Shown here in pieces: positions 9,440 through 20,307 of a DNA stretch of 64,000 nucleotides (within the stretch, counting starts at the first letter, position 1; each line of letters opens with the position of its first letter). Under the pieces are notes generated by a model. That model ran no database searches and was not told the origin of the DNA. It saw only the letters and a list, made by a program, of their open reading frames with translations. Made by a program: the position numbers and the translations under genes. This DNA comes from Tillandsia leiboldiana (lineage: Eukaryota; Streptophyta; Magnoliopsida; Poales; Bromeliaceae): positions 33,838,810 through 33,902,809 of the forward strand of contig CM055063.1 of NCBI GenBank assembly GCA_029204045.2. Direction: 5' to 3'.

Positions 9440-11230
9440 ACCAGAGCATTCCACTTCCCCCTCATGAATCACCATATTTCCTGTCAAAATCATGCTGGGC
9501 ACCTACCCCAGAGCTACTCCGCTCGCGCCTTGGTGCTTTTAACCCCTCCACTGCCCAAGTTGCAGTCGCCTCACCTTGAGAGGTCCCCATCATCACACAT
9601 TGTAGGGTACATGGGTCAACGTACCATCTTTCCGAAAAAATACACCTTGTACGGTGGCCAGACCACCGGTGTGCGTGTAAGCAATCATGAGCATAAATGC
9701 CGAACCCGGCGTGTAATAAGGCACCGCGACCTTTGTCGCCATAGTTAGAAATAAAAGAGCGGGATTCTCATGCAATGGGGTTAGACAGTTCACAAAATAT
9801 ACCTCTACTTTTTTTTCACAAGTTACGATGGGAACAATCCTACACCGGAATATAATAAAGTACCCACCTCGAAATGTGCTGACTGGAACACCTGGGACCG
9901 AAACACGCTCACAAACGGCACTCGGACCTAAGAAAGTCCTCAAAAGAACAACGGTCAGACTGAAATGCATTCTGTAAAGAAACGGAGTCCAAAAACCCAA
10001 GAGTACGACGAAAACCTGGCAACGGCGGCGGTAACGACGCGCGACGGACGACGGAACCGCGGTCTCTTCCCCCGTTGCGCCGCATGCCGTGAGGCCGCGC
10101 GGGCACCGGCCCCGCGCGGCACCGCATGCGGCTTGGCCGCGCGGTCGAACTCCCCGCGCGCAGCTTGCGGGCAGCGCCCCGTGCGGTACCTGCCCGCGCG
10201 GGTGTTGCCGCCTGCGGGCGGCACCCCGCGTTGCACTAGGCCGCGCGGCGCACGCCGCCTGCGGGTGTCGCCCCGCGCGGCACTTGCCCACGCAGGTGTT
10301 GCCGCCTACGGGCGGCGCCCCGCGTGGCACTAGGCCGCGCGGCGCACGCCGCCTGCGGGTGGCGCCCCGCACGGCACCTGCCCACGCGGGTGCTGCCGCC
10401 TGCGGGCGGCGCCCCACGTGGCACCTGTCCGCCCGGGTGCCGCCGCCTGCAGGCGGCGCCCCGCGCGGCACTTGGCCGCGCGGCGCGCGCCGCCTGCGTG
10501 CGGTGCCCCGTGCGGCACTAGGCCGCGCGGCGCGCACCGTCTACGTCTGCGCCTCGCACGGCACCTGCCAGCGCGGGTACCGCCGCTTGCGGGCGGCGCC
10601 CCGTACGGCACTCGGCCGTGCGGCGCGGCGGCGGTGGCAAAGCAGAAACAACGAAGAAAAACCCCAATGAAATACCGAAAAGGAACTTCGCTTACCGCGA
10701 TCTCGTCGGAGAGGATGATCCGTCCGCACTTCCGGCTCCGACACGTTGATCGGGGGCGATCGGACTCCTCCGCTTTCTTCTTCTCTCACTTTTTCCTCCG
10801 GTTAGGGTTTTCTTTTCTTTTTCCTCTTTTCTCTCTTTTCTCTCCGGCTAGGATTTCTCTCTTTTCTTTCGAGAAAATAGATTTCTCCCTTGGTACGTAC
10901 GATAAAACCCACATCCGGGTATTATTATTTAAAAATAATTAACTATTCCCATGAGATAATTCAACAACTCCTCAAAAAGCGTGCCAGATCTTTAGCACGG
11001 ATTCCGATGCACACTACGGTTACCGCGACCTTCAAAACCCCATTCCGGGGGATCCGTAAGTCGAATTTTAGATCCGATTGCACCGCCGTTCATCGTTTTT
11101 CGAGCTTTATCACAGAAAAATACCCGCACTGCATGATAGTCAACTTAAGAAAACTCGATAATTCGATTTTTCCAACATGTAATTTATTAGCAAGAGGGTA
11201 AAACGATACACGAAAAGTTGTGATATTACA
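9440..11230 (-). repeat. 5' LTR of G5, 5' portion
   Basis: Continuation of the split LTR; the minus strand starts TGTAATATCAC at 11230. Together with 5399-6048 the LTR is 2441 bp. It contains a splice-donor-like GCG|GTAAGC (minus strand, exon end 10696) and, directly downstream in the sense direction, a GC-rich minisatellite (10625-10080). The corresponding parts of the G4 LTR are the donor at 47779 and the GC-rich repeats at 47880-48490. Confidence 0.8.
10080..10625 (-). repeat. GC-rich minisatellite in the G5 LTR
   Basis: Units of about 47 bases centred on the palindrome GCCGCCTGC(A/G)GGCGGC, separated by CCCCGCGCGGCAC-like sequence. Long open frames rich in Ala, Arg, Gly and Pro on both strands follow from the composition and are not genes. 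Confidence 0.85.
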
Positions 11231-11821
11231 CTGGTAGCTGAGGCTAGATCAGGGCTTTGTGTCGGGAGCCATTCGGGTTGACGGTGGTCTCGGGTTGTCG
11301 AGTGTTCTCCGACCAGTGTTTGTAGCACTATGTTCGTAGTAGTGTTGAGTTGGTGGTAGTAGAGCCTAGAACCCGGACTGTTTTTGGACACACATGATTT
11401 CAATAAACAAATGTTTTCCTTCCGAATTTCGAAGGGTCGCCGGAGCCTGTTCTTGTTTGATTGGGTGAAGGCATTAGCCCTTCGGGGTTTGGAAAAATAA
11501 AACTTGTTTTAACTGATTTTCTTAAAGAACTAAAATTCATTAAATTGGGGCTTCTTAAATCAAGATGGTTTTCAGTAATAACTGTCATCTTTTTTATAAA
11601 CTTCCTCACCCGGGAGGGATTGAGCGATCTGGGTTTCAAGGGCTGTTTTCATACTTTGGGATGAAAGGTACGGGGGCTGTGCTTAGAACCTGTTCTTATT
11701 TGATAGGGTTGTAGGCGCTAGTCTACCGAAATTTTCGGACCTTCCTTCGTGGTTGGCAGTTGAGTACCTTCGGCTAGTGGATTTACTGTGCTCAGTCGAG
11801 TGGTCTATTCTGGGAGCCGTT
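11231..11821 (+). other. LTR-derived scrap between G5 and SireB
   Basis: Contains a copy of the GGGAGCC...ACGGTGGTC unit seen in the solo LTR (near 8140) and again GGGAGCCGTT just before SireB, so it is probably a degraded piece of the same LTR family. No coding motif. CCGTT (11817-11821) would be the left target duplication of SireB. Confidence 0.5.
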
Positions 11822-12118
11822 TGTTGGGTTATGTATAATTGGATCTAAATAGGGGAAAAAACACCTAGAGGGGGGTGAATAGGTGTAAACCATAAACACT
11901 CAAAAAATCATTGCGCAATAAAACCCAATGCGGAAATAAAAATAAACACGCAAGATTTTTACGTGGAAAAACTCCAAACCGGAGTAAAAAACCACGGGAC
12001 CGATCACATGGTGAAATCCACTAGAATTAAACACGTACAAGGTGATATACCGTACTCACAGACGACTCAACCTTTTCCATACGCTCCTAGTAGATCTTCT
12101 CCGCTCGCTCCGCAATGC

Positions 12119-12300
12119 TTCTCGAATCCACGATCAGCACCCAACGCCGAATCCACGGCGTCCAACGTCGAGTCCACGACGTCCGACCGAATCCACGGTC
12201 TTCACCCAGTAGCAAGTCTCGAATCCACGAACGTACCTCGCTCCGAATCCACGAGAGCGGTAGCACCTTGAATCCACAAGGCCACGCGAGTCCACGCGCC
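12119..12300 (-). repeat. Constant-loop hairpin array in the SireB LTR
   Basis: On the plus strand the loops read AATCCA (twice AGTCCA), which is TGGATT (TGGACT) in the element's sense. Stems include ACGCCG/CGGCGT, ACGTCG/CGACGT, GACCG/CGGTC, CCTTG/CAAGG and CGCG/CGCG, as in SireA. One stem (near 12215-12235) has decayed: CGTTCG is kept but its partner is changed. Confidence 0.75.
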
Positions 12301-12553
12301 GATTTTGGGAAAATCGTTGTTTTTGGGTGGTGATGATCCGCCGAAAACTTAGATTAGAAATAGATCGGAAATACCATCTAAGTATTCATTAATTTGATTC
12401 TACTCAAAATCTGAGTTTGGAAATCCTAGAATCAAATTAATAATATAGATGAAGAAACATAGAATTAAATCTAGTATTTCCTTTCTTCTCTATATGTGGA
12501 TTTTTCTATTTCGGTCGTATTTTTCGCGTACACTAAAAGATGAATCAAGGGTC

Positions 12554-12561
12554 TATTTATA
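12554..12561 (-). promoter_or_regulatory. TATA box of the SireB LTR
   Basis: Minus strand TATAAATA, preceded by GGTTTCTAACC as in SireA. It lies about 255 bases upstream of the hairpin array. Confidence 0.75.
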
Positions 12562-12627
12562 GGTTAGAAACCATTGGAAGAAGATAAGCATAAAAAACTA
12601 ACCAATTCTGGAATTTTACAGGACGAC

Positions 12628-12829
12628 AGTCCGGACTGGAATTGACGGTCCGGACTGTCTTAGCGAAACAGACTTTTTCCAGAAAAGACGACATTCGGGG
12701 TCCGGACTGTTCATGCAATTTCATCAATTTCACGTTCGGGGTCCGAACTTAAATTTCCAAGGTCCGGACTGGAATTGCACATGAACAAACCTACGTTCGG
12801 GGTCCGGACTGAGATCCACGGTCCGGACT
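12628..12829 (-). promoter_or_regulatory. CCGG palindrome array in the SireB LTR
   Basis: About six copies of (A/G)GTCCGGACT and one GGTCCGAACT lie upstream of the TATA box. Position and spacing match SireA, but the palindrome's flanking bases are GTCCGGAC instead of GATCCGGATC. Confidence 0.7.
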
Positions 12830-13056
12830 CTGAACATGTAAAATGCCCAGTTTTTGATTTTTATGCAATCAAAAATTCATCCAAGTGTTTCTACACTATA
12901 AGAAGTATTCGGATCACCATAAATCTTTAGTTAAACGTACATGATCCTTTTGAATTCTTCTTTCTTGAGATTGAGGTATACGATTCAAACTTCTTCATCT
13001 TCAATCTTCAAGACTTAACCAATTTCACGAAATACGCCAACTCAAATTCCGTAACA

Positions 13057-13070
13057 ATCTCCCCCTTTGG
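13057..13070 (-). other. 3' polypurine tract of SireB
   Basis: Minus strand CCAAAGGGGGAGAT abuts the LTR. The flank TTTTGTCACGAAACCG is shared with SireA. A second tract lies at 13637-13649. Confidence 0.8.
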
Positions 13071-13722
13071 CGGTTTCGTGACAAAACACAAATCCACTCA
13101 AGAAAATTCAAAAAGATATTTTTGCTGATATTACCATACAACAAAAATTTACATTGGAGATCCAAATAAAGATAAATACATGAGTTAAACTCCTAAAACA
13201 AACTCTAGACTTAGACATCTGTAATCTCCGCAAAAAGAAATCATTCTTGACAAAAGAGATCGTTAGATACCTCAAGAATTTTCAACAATCAAAACCAAAA
13301 ACAGAGATAGAGTTTTTACTCATTATGACATTTGCAAAATCAGATATGTATAAAAATCACAATAAAAAATCGACATATCTTCTAAGCAATAGAAATCCAA
13401 ATGTCATAGAAAGGTTAGACAACAAGCAACTTGTTAGTTATATTACATGCCCAAATAGTTAGTTGAATAGTTAGTTGAGGCATGCATCAAAACACATATA
13501 AAACAAAAGTTGAAAGTTGTACCTACCTTAGTTTCAGCATTGTTCTCACACAAGTATAGTCATGGTCAATCACAGAGCATTGTGCATTGTTCAAAGTTCT
13601 CCTATATTGTGCATTGTTCAAAGTTCTCCTATACTCTCTCCCCCTTTTTGTCACAAAACTCAGCCAAAATGGAGAGAATAGTTAACCAGTTCAAGAACCA
13701 AAAGTTTGAGAGCTAAAACTAG

Positions 13723-13759
<37 letters not shown>

Positions 13760-13792
13760 TGAAACCTGCACAAGAAAAGTTTAGCCATGAGA
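13071..13792 (-). other. 3' non-coding region of SireB
   Basis: AT-rich. It contains a tandem duplication of about 29 bases (13583-13636, repeated GTGCATTGTTCAAAG), a second polypurine tract (13649-13637) and a homopolymer of 35 A (13723-13757, T in the sense). No gene is supported. Confidence 0.7.
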
Positions 13793-14350
13793 TCAAGCTA
13801 AATCCGAACTGTCTAAGCTGGTATGATCTAGCTTGTTCAAAATTCCTTTCAGCATTCGTGATATTTTGGAACATTTCTTTCTCATATGTTGTTGTTCAGC
13901 AGCAATTTGCTCGAGATCTGTCGCTAATCTCTCTTGGTCAGCAGATAGTCTTCTTTGTTCCTGATGAACGGAGGCCAATACGGTAGCTTCTGGAGTGTTT
14001 CTCCTTGAAGTCGATGGACGAGGTGGAGAAGCAGATGATGCATGCTGGCCTTCATCCCATGGGGATTCTCTAGGAACGGAGTGTGCTCCAGAGAGGGATT
14101 CAGCGATTTGAATTCCACTTCCCTTGGTATTTTCCCGTCTTGTATGATGTTTAGACGTTGACATAGACTTCTTGAGCTTTTTGTTCTTGAAATACAATCT
14201 GTCGTCCTTATCAACATTCTTCTGTGCTTGTCTTCCAATTTCTTCCCAATCTTCTTCATCGAATTTAGAGCTGTCTTGACCAACAGTTCTTGTCTTGTCT
14301 CGAGGTGAGTCACCTTGTTCCTTTTTAACAGTCGCACGTGTGTGCACCAT
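13793..14350 (-). CDS. SireB ORF3 (post-pol, env-like position), 185 aa
   Basis: An intact frame downstream of pol. I choose the ATG at 14350 (MVHTRATVKKEQ) because a splice-acceptor-like TTTCTGCTAG ends five bases before it (exon start 14355). The frame stays open to an upstream ATG at 14386, which would add MEFAWIIFLLVA, a short hydrophobic stretch that could act as a signal or anchor, or could simply be the intron's pyrimidine-rich end. The protein is charged, has a Ser/Pro-rich middle (residues 75-115) and a C-terminal helix of about 55 residues rich in Gln, Glu and Arg, likely a coiled coil. The C-terminus resembles the fragment at 3-221. Function unknown; an envelope role is not shown. 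Confidence 0.65.
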   Translation of the reverse strand: MVHTRATVKKEQGDSPRDKTRTVGQDSSKFDEEDWEEIGRQAQKNVDKDDRLYFKNKKLKKSMSTSKHHTRRENTKGSGIQIAESLSGAHSVPRESPWDEGQHASSASPPRPSTSRRNTPEATVLASVHQEQRRLSADQERLATDLEQIAAEQQHMRKKCSKISRMLKGILNKLDHTSLDSSDLA

Positions 14351-14355
14351 TGCAA

Positions 14356-14804
14356 CTAGCAGAAAGATGATCCATGCAAACTCCATTGTTCTTTGTGCTT
14401 TAAGAAGGAAGTGTCCTGTGAAGACCAGCTCAAGAACACGAGAAAAAATTGTTTATTTTCAAAAATTTGAAAAATTGTACCTAAACAATCATTATCGTAC
14501 GTGTAGAGAGACTAGGGATCAAATTAGTTTTGCAAAAAGAATTTTAAAAATAGATCAATTCCATGATTTTCAAAAATTCTCAAAAATATGCCCTAAAACT
14601 GAATTTTTAGAAATCGAAGGCCAAAAATCTGTTTATCCTGAGAAAACCTAGCATATAATCAAAACTAATGTTCCAGAGTTCTTATTTCAAAAGAAGTTTG
14701 ATCAAAAACCATCCAGAAACGAAAAAGATAGGAGATTTTCATCACGTTTTGAGAAAAAATATGAAAAACTGTGAAAAACCGAGATTTTGATCAAGATAAC
14801 TTAC
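14356..14804 (-). other. Predicted intron upstream of SireB ORF3
   Basis: In the minus sense the segment begins GTAAGTTATC (14804 downward, a near-ideal donor after AAA) and ends TTTCTGCTAG (14356). It is strongly AT-rich, as plant introns are, and contains no ORF of note. The 449-base length is ordinary. Splicing would join a short leader (about 14900-14805) to the ORF3 start. Inference only. Confidence 0.5.
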
Positions 14805-14919
14805 TTTGAAGTGAAGAGAATGAGTTTAGAGGGCTCCAAGATCCTTGCCTTTTAGAGAGAGAAAGTTAGGAGATTTAGAAACGAAAACTTGTGATGAAAT
14901 AAAATCAAAAACCACTTCA

Positions 14920-15034
14920 TTTCATATAAACCCTAGCCGCGGTCCGGACTGCCCGAAGAATGCAGTCCGGATCGACTATCCGCAGGATTTTCCTGCGTTC
15001 GGGGTCCGGATCGGCTTGTCCAGTCCGGACCGGC
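14920..15034 (-). promoter_or_regulatory. Candidate internal promoter of SireB ORF3
   Basis: In the minus sense: four CCGG palindromes (near 15031, 15005, 14970 and 14945; forms GGTCCGGACT, GATCCGGACC, GATCCGGACT, AGTCCGGACC), then CTAGGGTTTATATGAA, a TATA-like box near 14930-14922. The order and the CTAGGGTTT flank copy the LTR promoter. A CT-rich leader and the GTAAGT donor follow. Confidence 0.55.
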
Positions 15035-15339
15035 TCCAAACTTTTTCTTCAGAAAATTTCAGAAAAATTCCAGAGAATCTAGAAAAAGATTGTAAGCACT
15101 TTTGTGTATCAACTTTAAATGAAAATCATCGTTTCATACAACAAGAAATAGATTATATCAAATCTATCAATAACATCCAACAAATGAAACGAAAATTTAT
15201 AAAAATTAAATCCCTTAAAGTTGAACAACTTCAATCACATCTAACATGATCTTATGAGTAATGCCTTTATCAAATCATCAATTTGGTAAAGAAAATGAAA
15301 TACCAAGATCAATAGATGTCTGAAATCCCAGATAAGTTA

Positions 15340-15610
15340 GATAATATATCTAGTCAATTTATTGTAAGGAGTGGCTCTTTGAGCATCTTTCAATAAAAAT
15401 CCCACCTTATACCAACCTTGGAATTTGACAGAGTCAAGTATTCCAAAAAGCATTTTATCTAGACAACTTGAAAAACCATGCTTTGTATACATGTGGTAGC
15501 TGCACACAGTACTCGGACGACCGAGGTGGTAGCTCTTTCCTCCATGTGGTGGTAGTTTTCACACTCCTCATTGGATGTAACTCTTTCCACATCTTTTGAG
15601 CATAACACTT
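15340..15610 (-). other. Conserved non-coding block downstream of pol (SireB copy)
   Basis: Plus-strand landmarks are GGCTCTTTGAGCATCTTT near 15370, CCCACCTTATACCAA near 15402 and a 105-base core (15489-15595) with CATGTGGTAGC, a small hairpin CTCGG-ACGA-CCGAG (15512-15525) and CATGTGGTGGTAG. The same landmarks in the same order occur in N1 (51010-51262) and N2 (60590-60840), whose surroundings differ much more. The block lies about 360 bases beyond the pol stop. Confidence 0.65.
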
Positions 15611-15970
15611 TTTCTTTGACTCCCCCTCAATTGGCTATCAATTATTTAAAATATAAAGTATTCAACCAAAAATTGATCTCGATTTCATACTCGACAAAAT
15701 AGTCAAATAAGATAAAAACTATACCAAGAGATCATTGAGAGAGAAATTGACTTTGATCAAAACAAAGATGATTTAATTGACATAAATGATCATTACATCA
15801 AATGAATTATTATGATATCCAAAGCATAATAAATTTCAAAATAGATGAAAAGATGCTATTAAAGTCAATAATACGCATGCTCAATTAATGTTCTATGTCT
15901 AACCATAGATAAAGAACAAAAACACAAAAACAAAACCTAACCTAAGGATTGGTTTCAAAAAGAAATTATT

Positions 15971-17762
15971 TCAAGGAAAGCATTCCAATTGCCTTTCGCA
16001 AATGAATAAAACGTTTTGATCCAAAGGTTTTGTTAAAATGTCAGCTAATTGATCTTCAGTTGAAATATATGTAAGTTGAAGAATATTTGATTCAACTAGC
16101 TCTCTAAGAAAATGATATCTAAGTTCAATGTGTTTTGTTCTAGAGTGCAACACAGGGTTTTTGGAAATGTTTATAGCACTGGTGTTGTCACAGAGAATTG
16201 TTACCGAAGTTGCTGAAATTCGGAAGTCGCTCAACACACTCTTCATCCAAATGAGTTGGGTTGAACAACTACCCGCTGAGATATATTCCGCTTCGGCAGT
16301 CGAGAGTGCAATGCAGTTTTGCTTTTTACTATGCCACGCAACAAGGCAATGGCCAAGATAAAAACATGCACCACTCGTACTTTTCCGATCATCCACAGAT
16401 CCTGCCCAATCGTCATCTGAATATCCAACAATATCTAGACTTGTTCCCATAGGATACCAAATTCCGAACTTTATGGTTCCTTTGATGTACCGGATGATCC
16501 GTTTCACCGCTTTCAGGTGAACCTCCTTTGGTACTGATTGATATCTCGCGCAAATCCCAACACTAAAGGATATGTCCGGGCGACTAGCCGTGAGGTAAAG
16601 TAGACTTCCAATCATGCTGCGATAAAGTTTCTCGTCTACATTCTCACTGAGAGATTCACTTCCTAATCCCTTATTGCTAGTTCCCATTGGAGTCGAAAAA
16701 TCTTTAGAATTTTCTAAACCAAACTTTTTGACCAACTCCATTTCATACTTGGATTGACACAGATGGATGCCATCGTCACTTTGTTTCACTTGCAATCCAA
16801 GAAAATATGTCAGTTCGCCCATCATGGACATCTCAAATTCGCTTTCCATGGTTTCAGCGAATTTAGAAGCATCATTATCTCTTGTTGCACCAAATACGAT
16901 GTCATCGACGTAGATTTGTGCTACAATGAAGTTATTTTGATAATGCTTCACAAAGAGAGTCCTGTCTGCTCCCCCTCGAGTATAGCCCTTCTCCAAAAGG
17001 TGCTTCGTTAACCTTTCGTACAATGTTCGCGGTGCTTCTTTTAGACCGTAAAGAGCCTTTTTCAAAAGAAAAATATGGTTAGGTAGTTTAAGGTCTACAA
17101 AACCTTTCGGTTGAGCCACATAAACTTCCTCATTTAAAAACCCATTTAAAAATGCGCTCTTAACGTCCATTTGAAAGAGTTTTATTTTAAAATGACAAGC
17201 AATTGCAAATAGGATACAAATGGACTCGAGTCTAGCTACAGGGGCGAAAGTTTCATCAAAGTCTATACCTTCTATTTGAGAGTAGCCTTGAGCAACTAAC
17301 GTGCTTTGTTCCTAATGATGGTACCATCCTCATTTTTCTTGTTCTTGAAAATCCATTTAGTACCAATCACATTGTGTTGCTTCGGAGGCGTCGTTAATTC
17401 CCAGACTTTGTTCCGTTCAAACTGATGGAGCTCTTCCTGCATTGCTTCAATCCAGTAGTCATCCTGAAGAGCTTCATCGACGTTCTTTGGTTCGATTAAG
17501 GAAACGTAACAAGCGAATCCACAAACCAACTGTCTTCGAGTCCTGACTCCTTCTTGTGGGTTTCCAATAATATTAGATTCCGGATGATCCTTGGAGATGC
17601 GTAATGTAGTGTTCTGGTTTTTCCCATGCAACTTTCCGATGAATCCACTATGTAGAACACCTAGTGTTGGTGTGTCTGGCCCATGGTGCATCAAAGGGGT
17701 GCCACGGATGGACCTTGTGAGACTTTGATAGCTGATTTGGCCTTCGGCTGCATTTGCCAAAT
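15971..17762 (-). pseudogene. pol: SireB pol: end of integrase region, reverse transcriptase, RNase H
   Basis: The first part (17760-17296) shows the integrase-to-RT linker with RISKDHPESNIIG and the RT start (WIEAMQEELHQFE, then GTKWIFKNK). A one-base loss near 17300 changes frame. The second part (to 15971) carries MDVKSAFLNGFL, the catalytic YVDD (IYVDDIVFGA), the thumb and RNase H (ALSTAEAEYIS), and ends shortly after the typical DILTKPL motif. Order integrase-RT-RNase H is Ty1/copia. The linker wording is that of Sireviruses. Upstream gag, protease and integrase core are absent, so the product could not be made from this copy. Confidence 0.88.
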
Positions 17763-18459
17763 TTTAGAAAAGGTTTTGGCCAATCTGAGGTTGGATTTGG
17801 ATTCAGCGCGGAAAAACGCTTGAAAACGGCTATTTACTGGTTAAATTTGGAGTCGGGATGACCAAAAACGGGCTTCCGGAAGTTTTCGGGGATTTTTGGT
17901 GCATGGGGGAGGCTCGTGGACCGGCCTGAGCCACGTGGCGGCCTATTATTGGCCGGCTCACGCAGCTCGGTCCACGGGGGGAGCGCGGCGGGTGCATGGA
18001 CCGCCGTGCGGGCCACGTGGCGCGTCCGGAGTGACGGTGCCGCGCGGGCGCGGTCCAGGGAAAACTGCGCAGCTGCGGTGGATCGGGGGGCACGACGCGT
18101 GGCGGCCTGGCATTGCCTGGCCCACGAAGTCCCGGTCCACGGCGCGCGCAGTGGAGGCGCCTCGGTACGGAGCGCGCAGGGTTGGCAGACGCGTGGTCGG
18201 CCGCACTCGAGTGCCGCCACGCGTCAGTGCCGCCACGCGTCGGCCCGCGGTTGGCGGGCCCTACCTACCCCCGCTGACTGCGGGGGGACACGCGGCGCGC
18301 AGTGAAGACCCTTGCTTTGCTATCCCCTGTTCGTGCACACGTGGCAGCTCCTGGGCGTTTCGGGCGCGTCGGATGGAAGCCGTCCGACCGGGTTTCCGGG
18401 CGCAAGTGCGCCCGAATTCTGCGCCCGAAAACCCGGCCCATTAGAGTTTGGGCTGAGCC

Positions 18460-18467
18460 TATAAATA
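18460..18467 (+). promoter_or_regulatory. TATA box of the G1 LTR
   Basis: TATAAATA in the context GAGCCTATAAATAGGGC, downstream of a GC-rich region and about 2.3 kb before the LTR end. Confidence 0.7.
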
Positions 18468-19934
18468 GGGCTACCTTGTTTCGTTTGGGGGCTTTTTGGA
18501 CTCCAATTTCTCAGTGAACCCTCAGAGAAAATTTCCTCCCTCAGTGTACTATCCTTGAGGACTTGGATGGTTTTTGGTGGCATGTTTCCGAGGTTCACGA
18601 TTTTTCGGCGCGGCACGAACGCGTGTTTCTCCGGCGATCCCCTTCGCCCCTTCTCAGTGTTTGGACTCCCCGCCTCACCCCGACATCCGATTTCGCCGAT
18701 TCCTTGCGCCGTTGGACTCTCGACAGTAGGACTGCAACTCGTGTGTTTTGGGGTTCTTCGTTTTCCGTGCTGATCGTGAGGTTTTGGAGCCCCCATTTGA
18801 CCCATTTTTCCTTCGCGGACTTTTGGACAGCACCGCGGTGTCTTGCCGTATCTTTCGTTCAGACGTCGGATCGAGGCGATTCAAAAGGAATTTTTCATCT
18901 ACTTTCGCAAGGAGTCTCCTGGATTTCTAAGATTTTCTGGATTTCTCTCGAAGGTGAAAATCTCCTTTCACTGTGGATCTTTGACACAGATTTTCTGGAC
19001 AGATTGGTTAGAGGTGTTCCACTTGCAGAAATTGTAACTCAGCGTAGAAAAATCGGATTTGAACGTGCAGGTACTCGTTCCGACGGGCTCGTCGCGAGGA
19101 TCGCGATAGTATTTTTCTTGTAATTTTCCGGGCATTTTCCCAGGTGAAAATTGTGGAACTTTGGACTGTGGTATTAGTGGACAGATTTTGTAAACTGTGA
19201 ATGTTTAATTTATGTATGTTCCTTTGGGGTGTTTGTACAGAGTTGTGGTGACTATTTTGGATGAGCATGGGATACGCTTTTGGGTCAGGGATTAGCGCTT
19301 GAGGTGGGTGATGTTTAAACCTCCTACTTATGATTAGTCACTAGGCCTATTGGAATGCTCTTGATCATGTTGTTAGTAGAACTGTGAAATGGACCTAGCA
19401 TGCTTGTATGAGATCGTGGTTTCTTTGTTATATTTGCATTGTCAGAAAAACTACAAGTTAGTAGGTTGTGTTTCCATGCTTAGATATGTAGTATAATTAC
19501 TTGGAAATTATGCTAAATCCATAACATGTTGAATGTTTACTAAAAAGTTGGGACATGCGGTTAGAGTACTAAAAATGGTTTCATCAAGAAAAGGACTTTG
19601 CATGCTTGAATGGTCACCTAGATAGGCCACCTTTTTCTGCTACACTATCATGCTGGAATTGACTTAGGAGAAACCATGTTCTATTCTTTCTCCAGTCGCT
19701 TAAACTTAGGGATAGTATGCTCTGATTAGAGCAGGGACTGGGATAGTGTAGTCAGCTTTGGGAGTTGGGGACAGGCAGGTTTGAGGACAGGGTACTCGCG
19801 GCAACCGCGGATTTTGGGCGGTTTGACCGGACTGTTATTAGTGCATTAGATTTGGGGATAGGGGATCGGGACTTCTTTAGTGGATGGGTTGTTCCCACTT
19901 ATGTAGAGTCTGGTCCAGTCCTACTATATCGAGT

Positions 19935-20100
19935 TACTTGTGACCGTGCCGTGTCCGGTCAGGAGCCGGTCTGTTGCAGCACTTGAGACCGTGCCGGTCA
20001 GGAGCCGGTCTGTTGCAGTACCTATGACCGTGCCGGTCAGGAGCCAGTCTGTTGCCTCTGGGATGGGACCGTGTCGGTCAGGAACCGGTCTGCATCCGCA
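19935..20100 (+). repeat. Four-unit tandem array in the G1 LTR
   Basis: Units of about 45 bases with GACCGTG(CC)GGTCAGGAGCCGGTCTGTTGCA. GACCG and CGGTC within a unit are complementary, so each can fold. It takes the same relative place as the inverted-repeat arrays in the solo, G2 and G4 LTRs. Confidence 0.7.
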
Positions 20101-20307
20101 GCAGAGGTGTGAGTTAGTGGGCATAGTAGGTAGTACCGGTGTTCACCGGTGTCTAGATTGGGTTACTCAGGCAGGCATATGTATACTCGGATGTATGCAT
20201 TTAGCTACTCTTTTAGCTTATTACTTCGAGGCATCTTAGTGATAGCTTTGATCAGTTGTTATACGTATAACCCACCACCTAGTTTTATTTCTCCGCCTCT
20301 TGTAGTC

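Larger units (their letters stand above)
2289..11230 (-). mobile_element. G5: minus-strand Ty3/gypsy (Tekay/Del-like) element, 5' part, with nested solo LTR
   Basis: Reading leftward from 11230: a 5' LTR (11230-9440 and 6048-5399, split by the solo LTR 6049-9434), a tRNA-Met primer site (5391-5380), a gag remnant (5138-4413), an unassigned stretch, and parts of reverse transcriptase, RNase H and integrase down to the SireA insertion at 2288. Much of the polymerase is deleted. LTR and integrase are of the same family as G4. The bases at 11231-11235 (CTGGT) would be the 5' target duplication. Confidence 0.8.
11822..13056 (-). repeat. 3' LTR of SireB
   Basis: The 1235-bp minus-strand LTR starts TGTTACGG at 13056, next to the polypurine tract, and ends at 11822. 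Order in the sense direction: palindromes (12829-12628), TATA box (12561-12554), hairpin array (12300-12119), as in SireA. Confidence 0.9.
11822..17762 (-). mobile_element. SireB: minus-strand Sirevirus-like Ty1/copia element, 5' truncated
   Basis: Reading leftward: end of integrase region and reverse transcriptase/RNase H (17760-15971), a conserved non-coding block (15610-15340), a palindrome/TATA cassette (15034-14920), ORF3 (14350-13793), polypurine tracts (13649-13637 and 13070-13057) and the 3' LTR (13056-11822). Gag, protease, most of integrase and the 5' LTR are missing: at about 17762 the copy joins the G1 LTR. The junction is not a TG/CA end, so it is a deletion or recombination point. 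Confidence 0.85.

Noticed and set aside
9593..10537. Long minus-strand frame rich in Ala, Arg and Gly
   Set aside because: It runs over the GC-rich minisatellite of the G5 LTR; equally long frames exist on the other strand, and there is no domain.
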